From the NCBI RefSeq assembly GCF_040215105.1, contig NZ_CP157875.1, positions 469,501 through 533,500 of the forward strand: 64,000 bases of DNA. The letters run 5' to 3'. Numbering within the stretch: the first letter of the stretch is position 1; each line of letters begins with the position of its first letter. Made by a program: the position numbers and the translations under genes. Under the pieces are notes generated by a model. The model ran no database searches. It worked only from the letters and a program-made list of their open reading frames with translations, and was not told the origin of the DNA. This stretch comes from Aeromonas veronii (GTDB lineage Bacteria; Pseudomonadota; Gammaproteobacteria; Enterobacterales; Aeromonadaceae). Below are positions 12,355 to 22,419 of this stretch, in pieces.

Positions 12355-13119
12355 ATGCCCTATATCAAGATTACTCAGCCCAAACTGGCCGACGCCATCG
12401 TCGCCGAGCTGGAAAGCATGATTCTGGAAGGCAGTTTGCAGCCGGGGCAAAAATTGCCACCCGAGCGTGAACTCGCCATCCAGTTTCAGGTTTCGCGCCC
12501 ATCGCTGCGCGAAGCCATCCAGCGTTTGGAAGCGAGAGGGCTCTTGTATCGGCGCCAGGGGGGCGGCACCTATGTGCAGAATGCCTTGAGCAAGGGGATC
12601 GCCGATCCCCTGTTCGAGTTGCTCAGCACGCACCCGGAAGCCCAGTACGACCTGCTGGAGTTTCGTCACGCACTGGAAGGCATCTGTGCCTACTATGCTG
12701 CGTTGCGGGGAACTGATGCCGATTTCGAACGCATTCGCCTGGCGCAAGCCGCCATCATCGATGCGGGCCAGCAAGGGTCGCTGGTGGCTGAATCAGCTGC
12801 CGTTACCCAGTTCTATCTGGCGGTGGCCGAGGCCTCCCACAACGTGGTGCTGCTGCACCTGTTGCGGGCCATGGGCCCCATGCTCGAACAGAACATTTTA
12901 CGAAATAATGAGATTTTGAATCGCCGTCCGGGAGTGGTCGCCAAGATCCGTCGCCATCGTGCGTCACTGATCGAGGCTATCCTGTCGGGGGCTCCGGAGC
13001 GGGCCAGGGCTGCTTGTCATGAGCACCTGGCCTTTATCGAGGACACCTTGTTGGATATGCAGAGGGAAGACAGCCGGATCCAGCGATCCATGCGTCGGAT
13101 CCGTCAGCAGGAAAACTAA
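12355..13119 (+). CDS. pdhR: Pyruvate dehydrogenase complex repressor PdhR (GntR/FadR family)
   Basis: A 254-residue DNA-binding protein. The N-terminal winged helix (about residues 8-72: [16 protein letters not shown]...[31 protein letters not shown]) is the GntR motif; the all-helical FCD ligand domain (about 95-230) binds pyruvate in E. coli. It precedes aceE by 78 bp in the same direction, and a textbook PdhR box lies directly upstream, which together identify it. Pyruvate accumulation would release repression of the dehydrogenase genes. Confidence 0.96.
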   Translation: MPYIKITQPKLADAIVAELESMILEGSLQPGQKLPPERELAIQFQVSRPSLREAIQRLEARGLLYRRQGGGTYVQNALSKGIADPLFELLSTHPEAQYDLLEFRHALEGICAYYAALRGTDADFERIRLAQAAIIDAGQQGSLVAESAAVTQFYLAVAEASHNVVLLHLLRAMGPMLEQNILRNNEILNRRPGVVAKIRRHRASLIEAILSGAPERARAACHEHLAFIEDTLLDMQREDSRIQRSMRRIRQQEN

Positions 13120-13197
13120 TCCCACAAGGCTTTATTGTCGAATGCTTGCGCTCTTCGCCGTGCAATGCCGTGCAATCACAACAAATAGGAACCAGCC

Positions 13198-15858
13198 ATG
13201 TCTGATATCCTGAAGAACGATGTGGACCCGATAGAAACGCTGGAGTGGCTTGCCTCTCTGGAATCCCTGCTGCGTGAAGAGGGTCCGCAACGCGCTCAGT
13301 TCATCCTTGAACAACTGGCCGAGAAAGCCCGCATCAGCGGTGTGGACGTGGCTGAAAAGGCAAATCGCGACTACATCAACACCATTCCTGCCAGCGACGA
13401 ACCGGCTTACCCGGGCGACCTGGAGATGGAACGCCGCATCCGCGCCATCATCCGCTGGAATGCCATGATGATCGTGCTGCGTGCCTCCAAGAAAGACCTG
13501 GACCTCGGTGGTCACATGTCTTCCTTCGCCTCTTCCGCGACCATCTACGAAGTCTGCTACAACCACTTCTTCCGCGCTCGCAGCGAGAAGGACGGTGGCG
13601 ATCTGGTCTACTTCCAGGGTCACATCTCCCCGGGCATCTACGCCCGTGCATTTGCCGAAGGTCGTCTGACCGAAGAGCAGCTGGACAACTTCCGTCAGGA
13701 AGTGGACGGCAAGGGTATCCCTTCCTATCCGCACCCGAAACTGATGCCGGACTTCTGGCAGTTCCCGACCGTTTCCATGGGTCTGGGCCCCATCGCCGCC
13801 ATCTATCAGGCTCGCTTCCTGAAGTACCTGACCGACCGTGGCATCAAGGATTGCTCCGAGCAGACCGTTTACGCCTTCCTGGGTGACGGTGAGATGGACG
13901 AGCCGGAAGCCAAGGGTGCCCTGACCGTTGCCGTGCGCGAAAAGCTCGACAACCTGGTATTCGTGGTCAACTGCAACCTGCAGCGTCTGGACGGCCCTGT
14001 TGTCGGTAACGGCAAGGTCATCAACGAGCTGGAAGGCCTGTTCTCCGGCGCTGGCTGGGATGTCACCAAGGTCATCTGGGGTCGCAAGTGGGATGAGCTG
14101 CTGAAGAAAGACACGTCCGGCAAGCTGATCCAGCTGATGAACGAGACCGTGGACGGCGACTATCAGACCATGAAGTCCCGCGATGGCGCTTACGTCCGTG
14201 AGCACTTCTTCAACCGTTACCCGGAAACCGCCGCGCTGGTCAAAGACATGACTGACGAGGAGATCTTCGCCCTGAACCGCGGTGGTCACGACCCCCGTAA
14301 ACTGTTCGCCGCCTTCTCCAAGGCCGCAGCGACCAAGGGCAAGCCGACCGTCATCCTGGCCAAGACCATCAAGGGCTATGGCATGGGCGAAGCGGCCGAA
14401 GGCAAGAACATCGCTCACCAGGTCAAGAAGATGGATCTGGGCTCCGTTCGTCACCTGCGTGATCGCTTCAACCTGCCGGTCACCGACGAGCAACTGGAAA
14501 AGCTGCCGTACCTGAAGATCGAAGAGGGTACCGAAGAGCACAAGTACCTGCACGCCCGTCGCACCGCCCTGAAGGGCTACGTACCGACCCGTCTGCGCGA
14601 GAGCACCACCAAGCTGGACATCCCTGCACTGGACGCTTTCGGCCCGCTGCTGGGTGAACAGGCGCGCGAGATCTCCACCACCATGGCGTTCGTGCGTTCC
14701 CTGAACGTGCTGCTCAAAGACAAGTCCATCGGCAAGCGTATCGTTCCGATCCTGGCTGACGAAGCCCGTACCTTCGGGATGGAAGGTCTGTTCCGCCAGA
14801 TCGGCATCTACAGCCCGCATGGTCAGCAGTACACCCCGCAAGACCGTGACATCGTCTCCTACTACAAGGAAGACAAGCAGGGTCAGGTTCTGCAAGACGG
14901 CATCAACGAGCTGGGCGCCATGTCCTCCTGGCTGGCTGCTGCGACCTCTTACAGCACCAACGACTGCCCGATGATCCCGTTCTACATCTACTACTCCATG
15001 TTCGGCTTCCAGCGGATCGGCGACATGGCGTGGGCAGCCGGTGACCAGCAAGCCCGTGGCTTCCTGCTGGGCGCGACCTCCGGTCGTACTACCCTGAACG
15101 GCGAAGGTCTGCAGCACGAAGATGGTCACAGCCACATCCTGGCCGGTACCATCCCGAACTGCATCTCCTACGATCCGTCCTACGCCTATGAAGTCGCAGT
15201 GATCATGCAGGACGGTCTGCGTCGCATGTACGGTGAGAAGCCGGAGAACGTCTTCTACTACATCACCACCCTGAACGAGAACTATGCCATGCCGGCCATG
15301 CCGGAAGGCGCCGAGGAAGGCATCCGCAAGGGTATCTACAAGCTGGAAACCGTGGCCGGCAACAAGGCCAAGGTACAGCTGCTGGGTTGTGGCTCCATCC
15401 TGGGTCACGTGCGCACCGCCGCCCAGATCCTGGCCACCGAGTACGGCGTGGGTTCCGACGTGTTCAGCGTCACCTCCTTCAACGAACTGGCCCGTGACGG
15501 TCAGGACGCGGATCGCTGGAACATGCTGCACCCGACTGCCGAAGCGCGTGTACCTTACATCGCACAGGTGCTGGGCACCGACGCCACCATCGCCGCGACC
15601 GACTACATGAAGTCCTTCGCCGATCAGGTGCGTGCCTTCGTACCGACCGAGAACTACCGTGTACTGGGTACCGATGGTTACGGTCGTTCCGACAGCCGTG
15701 CCAACCTGCGTCGTCACTTCGAAGTGAACGAGTTCTACGTAGTGGTGGCTGCCCTGACCGAACTGGCCAAGCGTGGCGAGATCGACAAGCAGGTCGTGGC
15801 CGACGCGATCAAGAAATACGGCATCGATGCCGACAAGGTTAACCCGCTGCACGCCTAA
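13198..15858 (+). CDS. aceE: Pyruvate dehydrogenase E1 component (homodimeric type)
   Basis: An 886-residue thiamine-diphosphate enzyme that decarboxylates pyruvate and reductively acetylates the lipoyl domains of AceF. The ThDP-binding motif is visible as GDGEMDEPE ... NCNLQ around residues 230-262. Length matches E. coli AceE (887). Codon use is strongly biased to C/G third positions, as expected for a highly expressed gene, and this produces long spurious frames on the opposite strand. Followed by a G+C-rich hairpin and a 156-bp gap before aceF. Confidence 0.98.
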   Translation: MSDILKNDVDPIETLEWLASLESLLREEGPQRAQFILEQLAEKARISGVDVAEKANRDYINTIPASDEPAYPGDLEMERRIRAIIRWNAMMIVLRASKKDLDLGGHMSSFASSATIYEVCYNHFFRARSEKDGGDLVYFQGHISPGIYARAFAEGRLTEEQLDNFRQEVDGKGIPSYPHPKLMPDFWQFPTVSMGLGPIAAIYQARFLKYLTDRGIKDCSEQTVYAFLGDGEMDEPEAKGALTVAVREKLDNLVFVVNCNLQRLDGPVVGNGKVINELEGLFSGAGWDVTKVIWGRKWDELLKKDTSGKLIQLMNETVDGDYQTMKSRDGAYVREHFFNRYPETAALVKDMTDEEIFALNRGGHDPRKLFAAFSKAAATKGKPTVILAKTIKGYGMGEAAEGKNIAHQVKKMDLGSVRHLRDRFNLPVTDEQLEKLPYLKIEEGTEEHKYLHARRTALKGYVPTRLRESTTKLDIPALDAFGPLLGEQAREISTTMAFVRSLNVLLKDKSIGKRIVPILADEARTFGMEGLFRQIGIYSPHGQQYTPQDRDIVSYYKEDKQGQVLQDGINELGAMSSWLAAATSYSTNDCPMIPFYIYYSMFGFQRIGDMAWAAGDQQARGFLLGATSGRTTLNGEGLQHEDGHSHILAGTIPNCISYDPSYAYEVAVIMQDGLRRMYGEKPENVFYYITTLNENYAMPAMPEGAEEGIRKGIYKLETVAGNKAKVQLLGCGSILGHVRTAAQILATEYGVGSDVFSVTSFNELARDGQDADRWNMLHPTAEARVPYIAQVLGTDATIAATDYMKSFADQVRAFVPTENYRVLGTDGYGRSDSRANLRRHFEVNEFYVVVAALTELAKRGEIDKQVVADAIKKYGIDADKVNPLHA

Positions 15859-15870
15859 GAGAACGGAGGA

Positions 15871-15904
15871 GCCGTCCGGCATTGCGCCGGGCGGCTTCTT
15901 GCCA
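15871..15904 (+). terminator. Hairpin between aceE and aceF, possible partial terminator
   Basis: GCCGTCCGGC ATTGC GCCGGGCGGC (one G-U pair) lies 12 bp after the aceE stop and is followed by TTCTTGCC, a poor T-run. More likely an attenuating or 3'-end-stabilising hairpin than a full stop, since aceF must be co-expressed. Confidence 0.5.
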
Positions 15905-16014
15905 GTTTTGGTGACAGTAGAAGCAATGGCAATTACCCGGTTTGGTAGTGGTTTATAGGCCAAATGGGCCCTTGCATAGGTTAACGCGACAGACGCGTAA
16001 GAGGATAAAGCACA

Positions 16015-17919
16015 ATGTCCAAACAGATTATGGTGCCGGATATCGGTGCCGATGAAGTGGAAGTGACCGAAATCATGGTCGCCGTGGGTGACAAGGTCGA
16101 ACTGGACCAGTCCCTGATCGCCGTGGAAGGTGACAAAGCCTCCATGGAAGTACCGGCCCCTGCCGCCGGTATCGTCAAAGAGATCCTGATCAAGGTGGGC
16201 GACAAGGTTGCCACCGGTTCCCAGATCATGATCTTCGAAGCCGAAGGCGCCGCCGCGGCTGCCCCGGCTCCGGCTGCTGCCCCGGTTGCGGCCGCCGCCC
16301 CGGCCGCTGCACCCGCTGCCGCTGCCCGCAAAGACGTGCACGTGCCGGACATCGGTGACGACGAAGTGGACGTGACTGAAATCATGGTCGCCGTGGGCGA
16401 CATGGTCGAAGCCGACCAGTCCATCATCGCCGTGGAAGGTGACAAGGCCTCCATGGAAGTGCCGGCACCGTTCGCGGGCCGCGTGGTCGAGATCAAGGTT
16501 GCCGCTGGCGCCAAGGTCTCCACCGGTTCCCTGGTGATGGTATTCGAAGTGGCTGGCGCCGCGCCTGCCGCCGTCGCTGCACCGGTTCAGGCCGCCGCCC
16601 CCGTGGCTGCTGCCCCTGCCGTTGCCGCCGCCAAAGAGGTCAACGTACCGGACATCGGTGGTGACGAAGTGGAAGTCACCGAGATCATGGTCGCCGTGGG
16701 TGACAAGGTCGAAGCCGACCAGTCCCTGATCGCCGTGGAAGGTGACAAGGCTTCCATGGAAGTGCCTGCGCCGTTCGCCGGTGTGGTCAAAGAGATCAAG
16801 GTGAAGGCGGGTGACAAGGTCTCCACCGGTTCCCTGATCATGGTATTCGAAGTGGCTGGCGCCGCTCCTGCTGCTGCCGCGCCGGTTGCCCAGGCTGCCG
16901 CTCCTGCACCGGCTGCCGCCGCTCCTGTGGCTGCTGCCCCGGTTGCCCAGGCCGCCGCGCCTGCTGCCGCTTCTGACTTCGTTGCCAACGATGCCTACGT
17001 CCACGCCTCTCCGGCCGTGCGCCGTCTGGCCCGTGAGTTCGGCGTCAACCTGGCCAAGGTGAAAGCCTCCGGTCGCAAGGGTCGCATCGTCAAAGAAGAC
17101 GTGCAGGCCTATGTGAAGGATGCGGTCAAGCGCGCCGAGTCCGCACCGGCTGCAGGTCAAGGCACTGGCAACGGCATGAGCGTTCTGCCGTGGCCGAAGG
17201 TGGACTTCAGCAAGTTCGGTCCGGTCGAAGAGCTGGAACTGACCCGGATCCAGAAGATCTCCGGTCCTGCCCTGCATCGCAACTGGGCCATGATCCCGCA
17301 CGTCACCCAGTTCGACGAAGCCGATACCACCGAGCTGGAAGCGTTCCGCAAAGAGCAGAACATCCTGGCCGAGAAGCAGAAGCTGGACGTGAAGATCACC
17401 CCGCTGGTGTTCATCCTGAAGGCTGCCGCCAAGGCCCTGGAAGCGCATCCACGCTTCTGCAGCGCCCTGTCCGAAGACGGCACCAAGCTCATCATGAAGA
17501 AGTACATCCACATCGGTGTGGCGGTAGACACTCCGGGGGGCCTGGTGGTGCCGGTGGTTCGCGACGTCAACAAGAAGGGTATCTTCGAGTTGTCCCGCGA
17601 TCTGGCGGAGATCTCCAAGAAGGCGCGTGCCGGCAAGCTGACCGCCGCCGACATGCAGGGTGGTTGCTTCACCATCTCCAGCCTTGGCGGCATCGGTGGT
17701 ACCAGCTTTACCCCGATCGTCAATGCGCCGGAAGTGGCCATCCTGGGCGTCTCCAAGTCCGACTTCAAACCGAAGTGGAACGGCAAGGAGTTTGAACCGC
17801 GCCTGATGTTGCCGCTGGCCCTGAGCTATGACCACCGTGTCATCGACGGTGCCGACGGTGCGCGCTTCATCACCACCCTGAGTGGTGTGCTGTCCGACAT
17901 TCGTCGACTGGTCCTGTAA
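16015..17919 (+). CDS. aceF: Pyruvate dehydrogenase E2, dihydrolipoyl acetyltransferase, with three lipoyl domains
   Basis: A 634-residue core protein of the PDH complex. Three tandem lipoyl domains are seen, each with the [12 protein letters not shown] loop; the lipoylated lysines are about K41, K144 and K245. They are joined by Ala/Pro-rich flexible linkers. The E1/E3-binding domain follows at about 330-367 ([14 protein letters not shown]...GRIVKEDV). The C-terminal acetyltransferase domain ends with the active-site motif [10 protein letters not shown], with catalytic His near 607. Three lipoyl domains is the E. coli count. The lipoyl-coding DNA forms near-identical direct repeats of about 300 bp. 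Confidence 0.98.
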   Translation: MSKQIMVPDIGADEVEVTEIMVAVGDKVELDQSLIAVEGDKASMEVPAPAAGIVKEILIKVGDKVATGSQIMIFEAEGAAAAAPAPAAAPVAAAAPAAAPAAAARKDVHVPDIGDDEVDVTEIMVAVGDMVEADQSIIAVEGDKASMEVPAPFAGRVVEIKVAAGAKVSTGSLVMVFEVAGAAPAAVAAPVQAAAPVAAAPAVAAAKEVNVPDIGGDEVEVTEIMVAVGDKVEADQSLIAVEGDKASMEVPAPFAGVVKEIKVKAGDKVSTGSLIMVFEVAGAAPAAAAPVAQAAAPAPAAAAPVAAAPVAQAAAPAAASDFVANDAYVHASPAVRRLAREFGVNLAKVKASGRKGRIVKEDVQAYVKDAVKRAESAPAAGQGTGNGMSVLPWPKVDFSKFGPVEELELTRIQKISGPALHRNWAMIPHVTQFDEADTTELEAFRKEQNILAEKQKLDVKITPLVFILKAAAKALEAHPRFCSALSEDGTKLIMKKYIHIGVAVDTPGGLVVPVVRDVNKKGIFELSRDLAEISKKARAGKLTAADMQGGCFTISSLGGIGGTSFTPIVNAPEVAILGVSKSDFKPKWNGKEFEPRLMLPLALSYDHRVIDGADGARFITTLSGVLSDIRRLVL

Positions 17920-17924
17920 GTGAG

Positions 17925-17952
17925 AGGGTGGGCCCAAAGCCCACCCTTTCTG
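17925..17952 (+). terminator. Rho-independent terminator after aceF
   Basis: AGGGTGGGC CCAAA GCCCACCCT followed by TTCT, starting 5 bp after the aceF stop. It suggests lpdA needs its own promoter. Confidence 0.8.
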
Positions 17953-17954
17953 CT

Positions 17955-17969
17955 TCTCATTTCATTAAC
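17955..17969 (-). promoter_or_regulatory. ArcA-like box upstream of lpdA
   Basis: On the minus strand GTTAATGAAATGAGA matches 12 of 15 positions of the ArcA consensus. It lies between the aceF terminator and lpdA. E. coli lpd has a separate ArcA-repressed promoter at the same place. Confidence 0.4.
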
Positions 17970-18067
17970 AGGATTGTAAACTTGCCCCGTTTTTTTCACG
18001 GCTGCAGCCGCCTTGTCTGGCATAAGACTGTGCTGTCCGGGGATATAAGAACGACAAAGAGGTCATG

Positions 18068-19495
18068 ATGAGTAAAGAAATCAAAACCCAGGTCGTAGTA
18101 CTGGGTGCTGGCCCTGCCGGTTATTCCGCTGCTTTCCGCGCCGCCGATCTGGGTCTGGATACCATTATCGTCGAGCGTTACTCCACCCTGGGTGGCGTCT
18201 GCCTGAACGTGGGCTGCATCCCGTCCAAGGCGCTGCTGCACGTTGCCAAAGTGATCGAAGAAGCCAAGGCGCTGGCCGAGCACGGCATCGTCTTTGGTGC
18301 CCCGCAGACCGACATCGACAAGGTGCGTCTGTGGAAAGAGAAGGTCATCAACCAGCTGACCGGCGGTCTGGCCGGCATGGCCAAGATGCGTAAGGTGCAG
18401 GTTGTGAACGGCTTCGGCAAGTTCACCGGCCCGAATACCCTGGAAGTGGAAGGTGCCGACGGCAAGACGACCGTGACCTTCGACAACGCCATCATCGCTG
18501 CGGGTTCCCGCCCGGTGAAGCTGCCCTTCATCCCCCATGAAGATCCGCGCGTATGGGACTCTACCGATGCGCTGGAACTGACTACCGTACCGGGCAAGCT
18601 GCTGGTCATCGGTGGCGGCATCATCGGCCTGGAGATGGGTACCGTGTACTCCTCCCTGGGTTCCGAGATCGACGTGGTGGAGTTTGCCGATCAGCTGGTA
18701 CCGGCTGCGGACAAAGACATCGTCAAGATCTACACCAAGCGCGTTGCCAAGAAATTCAACATCATGCTGGAGACCAAGGTCACCGCCGTTGAAGCCCGTG
18801 AAGACGGCCTGTACGTCTCCTACGAAGGCAAGCACGCGCCGGCCGAGCCGGTACGTTACGACAACGTGCTGGTCGCCGTGGGCCGTGTGCCGAACGGCAA
18901 GATGCTGGATGCCGAGAAGGCTGGCGTCACCGTGACCGAGCGCGGTTTCATCGAGGTGGACAAGCAGCTGCGTACCAACGTGGCTCACATCCACGCCATC
19001 GGTGACATCGTCGGCCAGCCGATGCTGGCTCACAAGGGTGTGCACGAAGGCCACGTGGCGGCCGAAGTCATCGCCGGCAAGAAGCACTATTTCGACCCGA
19101 AAGTGATCCCGTCCATTGCCTACACCGAGCCAGAGATGGCCTGGGTCGGTCTGACCGAGAAGGAAGCCAAGCAACAGGGCCTGAACTTCGAAGTCGCCAC
19201 CTTCCCCTGGGCTGCTTCCGGCCGTGCCATCGCTTCCGACTGCGCCGACGGCATGACCAAGCTGATCTTCGACAAGGAGAGCGGCCGCGTCATTGGTGGT
19301 GCCATCGTGGGCACCAACGGTGGTGAACTGCTGGGTGAAATTGGTCTGGCCATCGAGATGGGCGCCGACGCCGAAGACATCGCGCTGACCATCCACGCTC
19401 ACCCGACTCTGCACGAGTCCGTGGGTCTGGCCGCCGAAGTGTTCGAAGGCTCCATCACCGACCTGCCGAACGCCAAGGCCAAGAAGAAGAAATAA
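18068..19495 (+). CDS. lpdA: Dihydrolipoyl dehydrogenase (E3) LpdA
   Basis: A 475-residue FAD flavoenzyme that reoxidises the lipoyl groups of the pyruvate, 2-oxoglutarate and glycine-cleavage complexes. It shows the N-terminal FAD fingerprint VVVLGAGPAGYSAA, the redox-active disulphide GGVCLNVGCIPSK, the NAD-binding GGGIIGLEMG, the second FAD motif AIGDIVGQPMLAHKG, and the catalytic His-Glu in HAHPTLHES. Near-identical in layout to E. coli Lpd (474). AAGAGG at 18057-18062 favours the second of two adjacent ATGs. Confidence 0.98.
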   Translation: MSKEIKTQVVVLGAGPAGYSAAFRAADLGLDTIIVERYSTLGGVCLNVGCIPSKALLHVAKVIEEAKALAEHGIVFGAPQTDIDKVRLWKEKVINQLTGGLAGMAKMRKVQVVNGFGKFTGPNTLEVEGADGKTTVTFDNAIIAAGSRPVKLPFIPHEDPRVWDSTDALELTTVPGKLLVIGGGIIGLEMGTVYSSLGSEIDVVEFADQLVPAADKDIVKIYTKRVAKKFNIMLETKVTAVEAREDGLYVSYEGKHAPAEPVRYDNVLVAVGRVPNGKMLDAEKAGVTVTERGFIEVDKQLRTNVAHIHAIGDIVGQPMLAHKGVHEGHVAAEVIAGKKHYFDPKVIPSIAYTEPEMAWVGLTEKEAKQQGLNFEVATFPWAASGRAIASDCADGMTKLIFDKESGRVIGGAIVGTNGGELLGEIGLAIEMGADAEDIALTIHAHPTLHESVGLAAEVFEGSITDLPNAKAKKKK

Positions 19496-19512
19496 GCTTC
19501 TTCCTGCCCGAC

Positions 19513-19542
19513 AAGAGCCGCTCCCAGGAGCGGCTTTTTTGT
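19513..19542 (+). terminator. Rho-independent terminator after lpdA
   Basis: AGCCGCTCC/GGAGCGGCT stem followed by six T's, 20 bp past the lpdA stop. Confidence 0.9.
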
Positions 19543-19617
19543 TTTTCAAGGTTGAAAGAGATTTGTTTGAGGCTATTTGCTATGCTGAGGCCTCGCCTAT
19601 CAACCACCGACAACGCC

Positions 19618-20574
19618 ATGCAGATCCCGCCCATCCCGGAACACGAACGCCAACGCCTTGATGGCCTGCGCCGCCTCGCCATTCTCGATACTTCCGCCGA
19701 GGAGAGGTTCGATCGCATTACTCGAATGGCTCGCAACATGTTCGAGGTGCCCATCTCGCTTATCTCCCTGGTGGATGAGGAGCGGCAGTGGTTCAAGTCC
19801 CGTTGCGGCCTGGAGGCGCGGGAGACCCAGCGGGATATCTCCTTCTGTGGTCATGCCATCCTGGGGGAGGGGGTCTTCGTCGTGGAAGATGCGGCGCTGG
19901 ACGAGCGTTTTGCCGACAACCCCCTGGTGCTGGGGGCGCCCCATATCCGTTTCTATGCCGGTTGTCCCCTGCATATCGCCGGTGGCTACAAGGTGGGGAC
20001 CCTCTGTCTCATCGATCGCACGCCACGTCAGCTGGATGAGCGTCAGCTGTCGCTGTTGACCGATCTGGCCGGCATGGTGGAGCACGAACTCGCCGCCATC
20101 CAGCTGGCTATTCTGGATGAGCTGACCGGCATCACCAATCGCCGTGGCTTCATCATGCTGGGGCAGAAGTGCCTGCAACTCTCCCATCGACAGGGACGGG
20201 AGGCGAGCCTCTTGTTTCTCGATCTCAATCGTTTCAAGGAGATCAACGACAACCTGGGGCACGAGGTGGGGGACGACGCCCTGCGCGAGATGGCGCTCCT
20301 GCTCTCCCGGGTGTTTCGCAACGCGGATATCTTCGCCCGCCTCGGCGGGGACGAGTTCGTGGTCTTGCTGCCGGGCATAGGCCCCGAGCTGGTGACCCGG
20401 GTATTGACCCGTTTCGAGGCGGCGCTGGCGACGTTCAACCGGGAGGCTGGAAAGCCCTACCGGCTGCAATGTTCCACCGGGGTTGCCCATTATGATCCCG
20501 CCCAGCCGGCGGATCTCGAGTCACTGTTGCAGCGGGCGGACAAGCAGATGTATGACCGCAAGAAGGGGGGCTGA
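19618..20574 (+). CDS. GAF-GGDEF diguanylate cyclase
   Basis: About 318 residues, soluble. Residues 20-160 form a GAF sensor domain of the kind that begins with PPIPEHERQRLDGLRRLAILDT and contains the FCGHAIL segment. Residues 165-318 are a GGDEF domain with an intact RLGGDEFVVLL active site, so it should make c-di-GMP from two GTP. The inhibitory I-site RNAD sits exactly five residues before GGDEF, so product inhibition is expected. An upstream ATG at 19582 is possible. It stands alone between lpdA and two chemoreceptor genes; the GAF ligand is unknown. Confidence 0.9.
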   Translation: MQIPPIPEHERQRLDGLRRLAILDTSAEERFDRITRMARNMFEVPISLISLVDEERQWFKSRCGLEARETQRDISFCGHAILGEGVFVVEDAALDERFADNPLVLGAPHIRFYAGCPLHIAGGYKVGTLCLIDRTPRQLDERQLSLLTDLAGMVEHELAAIQLAILDELTGITNRRGFIMLGQKCLQLSHRQGREASLLFLDLNRFKEINDNLGHEVGDDALREMALLLSRVFRNADIFARLGGDEFVVLLPGIGPELVTRVLTRFEAALATFNREAGKPYRLQCSTGVAHYDPAQPADLESLLQRADKQMYDRKKGG

Positions 20575-20604
20575 CGAGCCGCTGCCCTCTGGATTGCCGC
20601 CAAA

Positions 20605-20640
20605 CAACAAGGGGACGCATCGCGTCCCCTTGTTGCATTT
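20605..20640. terminator. Convergent terminator between diguanylate cyclase and chemoreceptor
   Basis: A 14-bp perfect stem CAACAAGGGGACGC / GCGTCCCCTTGTTG with a 3-nt loop. It lies 30 bp after one gene's stop and 15 bp before the convergent gene's stop. Confidence 0.85.
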
Positions 20641-20649
20641 CACTCGAGC

Positions 20650-22296
20650 TTACAGCCGGAAATTGCCGACCAGCTTGTCGAGCTCGCCGGCGAGCTGCTG
20701 CAGGCTGCGGCTGGACGCCGTCAGCTGGTGGGCGATGTCGGCGGTCTCCATGGTCAGCTGGTTGATGTCCTCCACGTTGCGATTGAGCTCACCCACCACG
20801 CTGGACTGCTCCTCGGTGGCGGTGGCGACCTGGATGTTCATGTCGCTGATCTGGGTGATGTGACCGGTGATCTGGCCGAGCGCCGCATTGGCCTCGTCGG
20901 CCTGGCTGACCACGGCCTGGCTCTGGTTGCGGCCCTGGGCCATGGCGCTGACGGCGCGGGCGCTCTGCTCCTGCAGGCTGTTGATCATGGTCTGGATCTC
21001 GGCGGTGGAGGCGGCGGAGCGGCTGGCGAGGTTGCGAACCTCGTCGGCGACCACGGCGAAGCCGCGGCCCTGCTCGCCGGCCCGGGCGGCCTCGATGGCG
21101 GCGTTGAGAGCCAGCAGGTTGGTCTGCTCCGAGATGCTGCGAATGGTGTCGAGAATGCTGCCGATGGAGTCGGTCTGGCTGGCCAGGGACTCGATGACGC
21201 CGGCAACCTGCTCGATCTCGGTGGAGAGGCCGACGACGCCGTGACGGGCCTGAGCCACCACCAGGGCGCCCGCATCGGCCTGCTCGTTGGCCTGCTTGGC
21301 CACGTCGGCGGCCAGCGAGGCGTTACCGGCGATCTCGGTCACCGTGGCTCCCATCTCGTGGATGGCGGTGGCGACCTGCACGGTACGATCCCGCTGGGCG
21401 GTGCAGTTGTGCTGGGTCAGCTGGGCCTTGGCGGCGAGGTCGTTGGCGGTGGCGGCGACCTCGCGGGAGTTGTTGGCGACCTGTTCAATGGCACCGTGGA
21501 TGCGGGCCACAAACTGGTTGAAGCTGCGGCCTATCTCGGCCAGCTCGTCCTTGCCGCTGAGGCTGGCGCTGCTGTCCAGTGCCAGGTGGCGGGCCACATC
21601 CCCGATATGCTGCTGCAAGAAGGAGACACGGTTGCGCAGCCCGATCAGAATGAGGACCGAGACGAGCAGGGAGATGGCGAGGGCGGCGACTATGATGGCG
21701 ATCATCTGGTTGCGACCGCTGCCATAGCTGCGCTCGCTCAGCTCGTTGCGTTGCTGGGCCTGCTGGATCAGGCCGTCGAGCAGGGCATTGGCCCCCTTGC
21801 GCATGACCCCATAGCTCAGGCTGTAGCGATCCCGATAGAGGGCGCGGGCCTCATCCATCCGGTTGTCCGACAACGCTTGCAGCATGGGGGTCAGCTCGTC
21901 GCGCTCCATGGCGGTGAACTGATCGAGCAGGGTCTGCGCCTCGGCGCGGGCGGCGGGATCTACCTGGGCATTGACCGCCTGCTCCATGGCTTGACGCATC
22001 TCGGGAATATCTTCCTCTCGGGTCTCCTTGACCCGGGTCAGCACTCCCTTCTCATCCCGCAGCGAGGTGTCTTGCAGCAGCATCATGTCGATGCCGACTC
22101 GCATGCGTGGAATGCGGGAGGCCACTTCCGCCATGGCCCGCATGGGGGTCGCGGTATTCTGGAACAACTCGTCGGCCTGTTGCTTGATGTGTCCCATGCT
22201 GCGCAGGCTGGCCGCGCCAACCAGCAGCAGGGCGAGGCAAGGCACGGTGACCGCCAGGATGAGTTGGTTTTTGATGGTGAGTTTGCCAGCCAGCAT
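20650..22296 (-). CDS. Methyl-accepting chemotaxis protein, four-helix-bundle type
   Basis: A 548-residue transmembrane receptor. TM1 is near residues 10-30, a helical periplasmic domain (4HB_MCP type, about 35-190) contains the segment [14 protein letters not shown], and TM2 ([23 protein letters not shown]) is near 200. A HAMP domain follows, then the signalling domain with the conserved hairpin tip [35 protein letters not shown]. It ends with no CheR/CheB-binding pentapeptide (GNFRL). The ATG follows AAGGAG. Its signalling half is almost identical to that of the next receptor upstream. Confidence 0.93.
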   Translation of the reverse strand: MLAGKLTIKNQLILAVTVPCLALLLVGAASLRSMGHIKQQADELFQNTATPMRAMAEVASRIPRMRVGIDMMLLQDTSLRDEKGVLTRVKETREEDIPEMRQAMEQAVNAQVDPAARAEAQTLLDQFTAMERDELTPMLQALSDNRMDEARALYRDRYSLSYGVMRKGANALLDGLIQQAQQRNELSERSYGSGRNQMIAIIVAALAISLLVSVLILIGLRNRVSFLQQHIGDVARHLALDSSASLSGKDELAEIGRSFNQFVARIHGAIEQVANNSREVAATANDLAAKAQLTQHNCTAQRDRTVQVATAIHEMGATVTEIAGNASLAADVAKQANEQADAGALVVAQARHGVVGLSTEIEQVAGVIESLASQTDSIGSILDTIRSISEQTNLLALNAAIEAARAGEQGRGFAVVADEVRNLASRSAASTAEIQTMINSLQEQSARAVSAMAQGRNQSQAVVSQADEANAALGQITGHITQISDMNIQVATATEEQSSVVGELNRNVEDINQLTMETADIAHQLTASSRSLQQLAGELDKLVGNFRL

Positions 22297-22387
22297 GTTG
22301 ACTCCTTGGTTCGTTGTTGTGTCGCTAATCTAGCGGCTTGTCATGACAATCGTTGTCATGAACGGGCCGGCACTCCATGCCGACCCG

Positions 22388-22414
22388 GTAAAACAAGGGC
22401 GCCGCAGCGCCCTT
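22388..22414 (-). terminator. Terminator after the second chemoreceptor gene
   Basis: AAGGGCGC CGCA GCGCCCTT hairpin just beyond the stop codon at 22420; the minus strand continues GTTTTAC. Confidence 0.7.
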
Positions 22415-22419
22415 GGTGA

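Noticed and set aside
13132..17937. A 1601-residue open frame on the minus strand across aceE and aceF
   Set aside because: It is exactly antisense to two well-known, highly biased genes whose C/G third positions remove stop codons from the opposite strand; its sequence has no domain signature and is rich in His, Gly and Asp as expected for a shadow frame.
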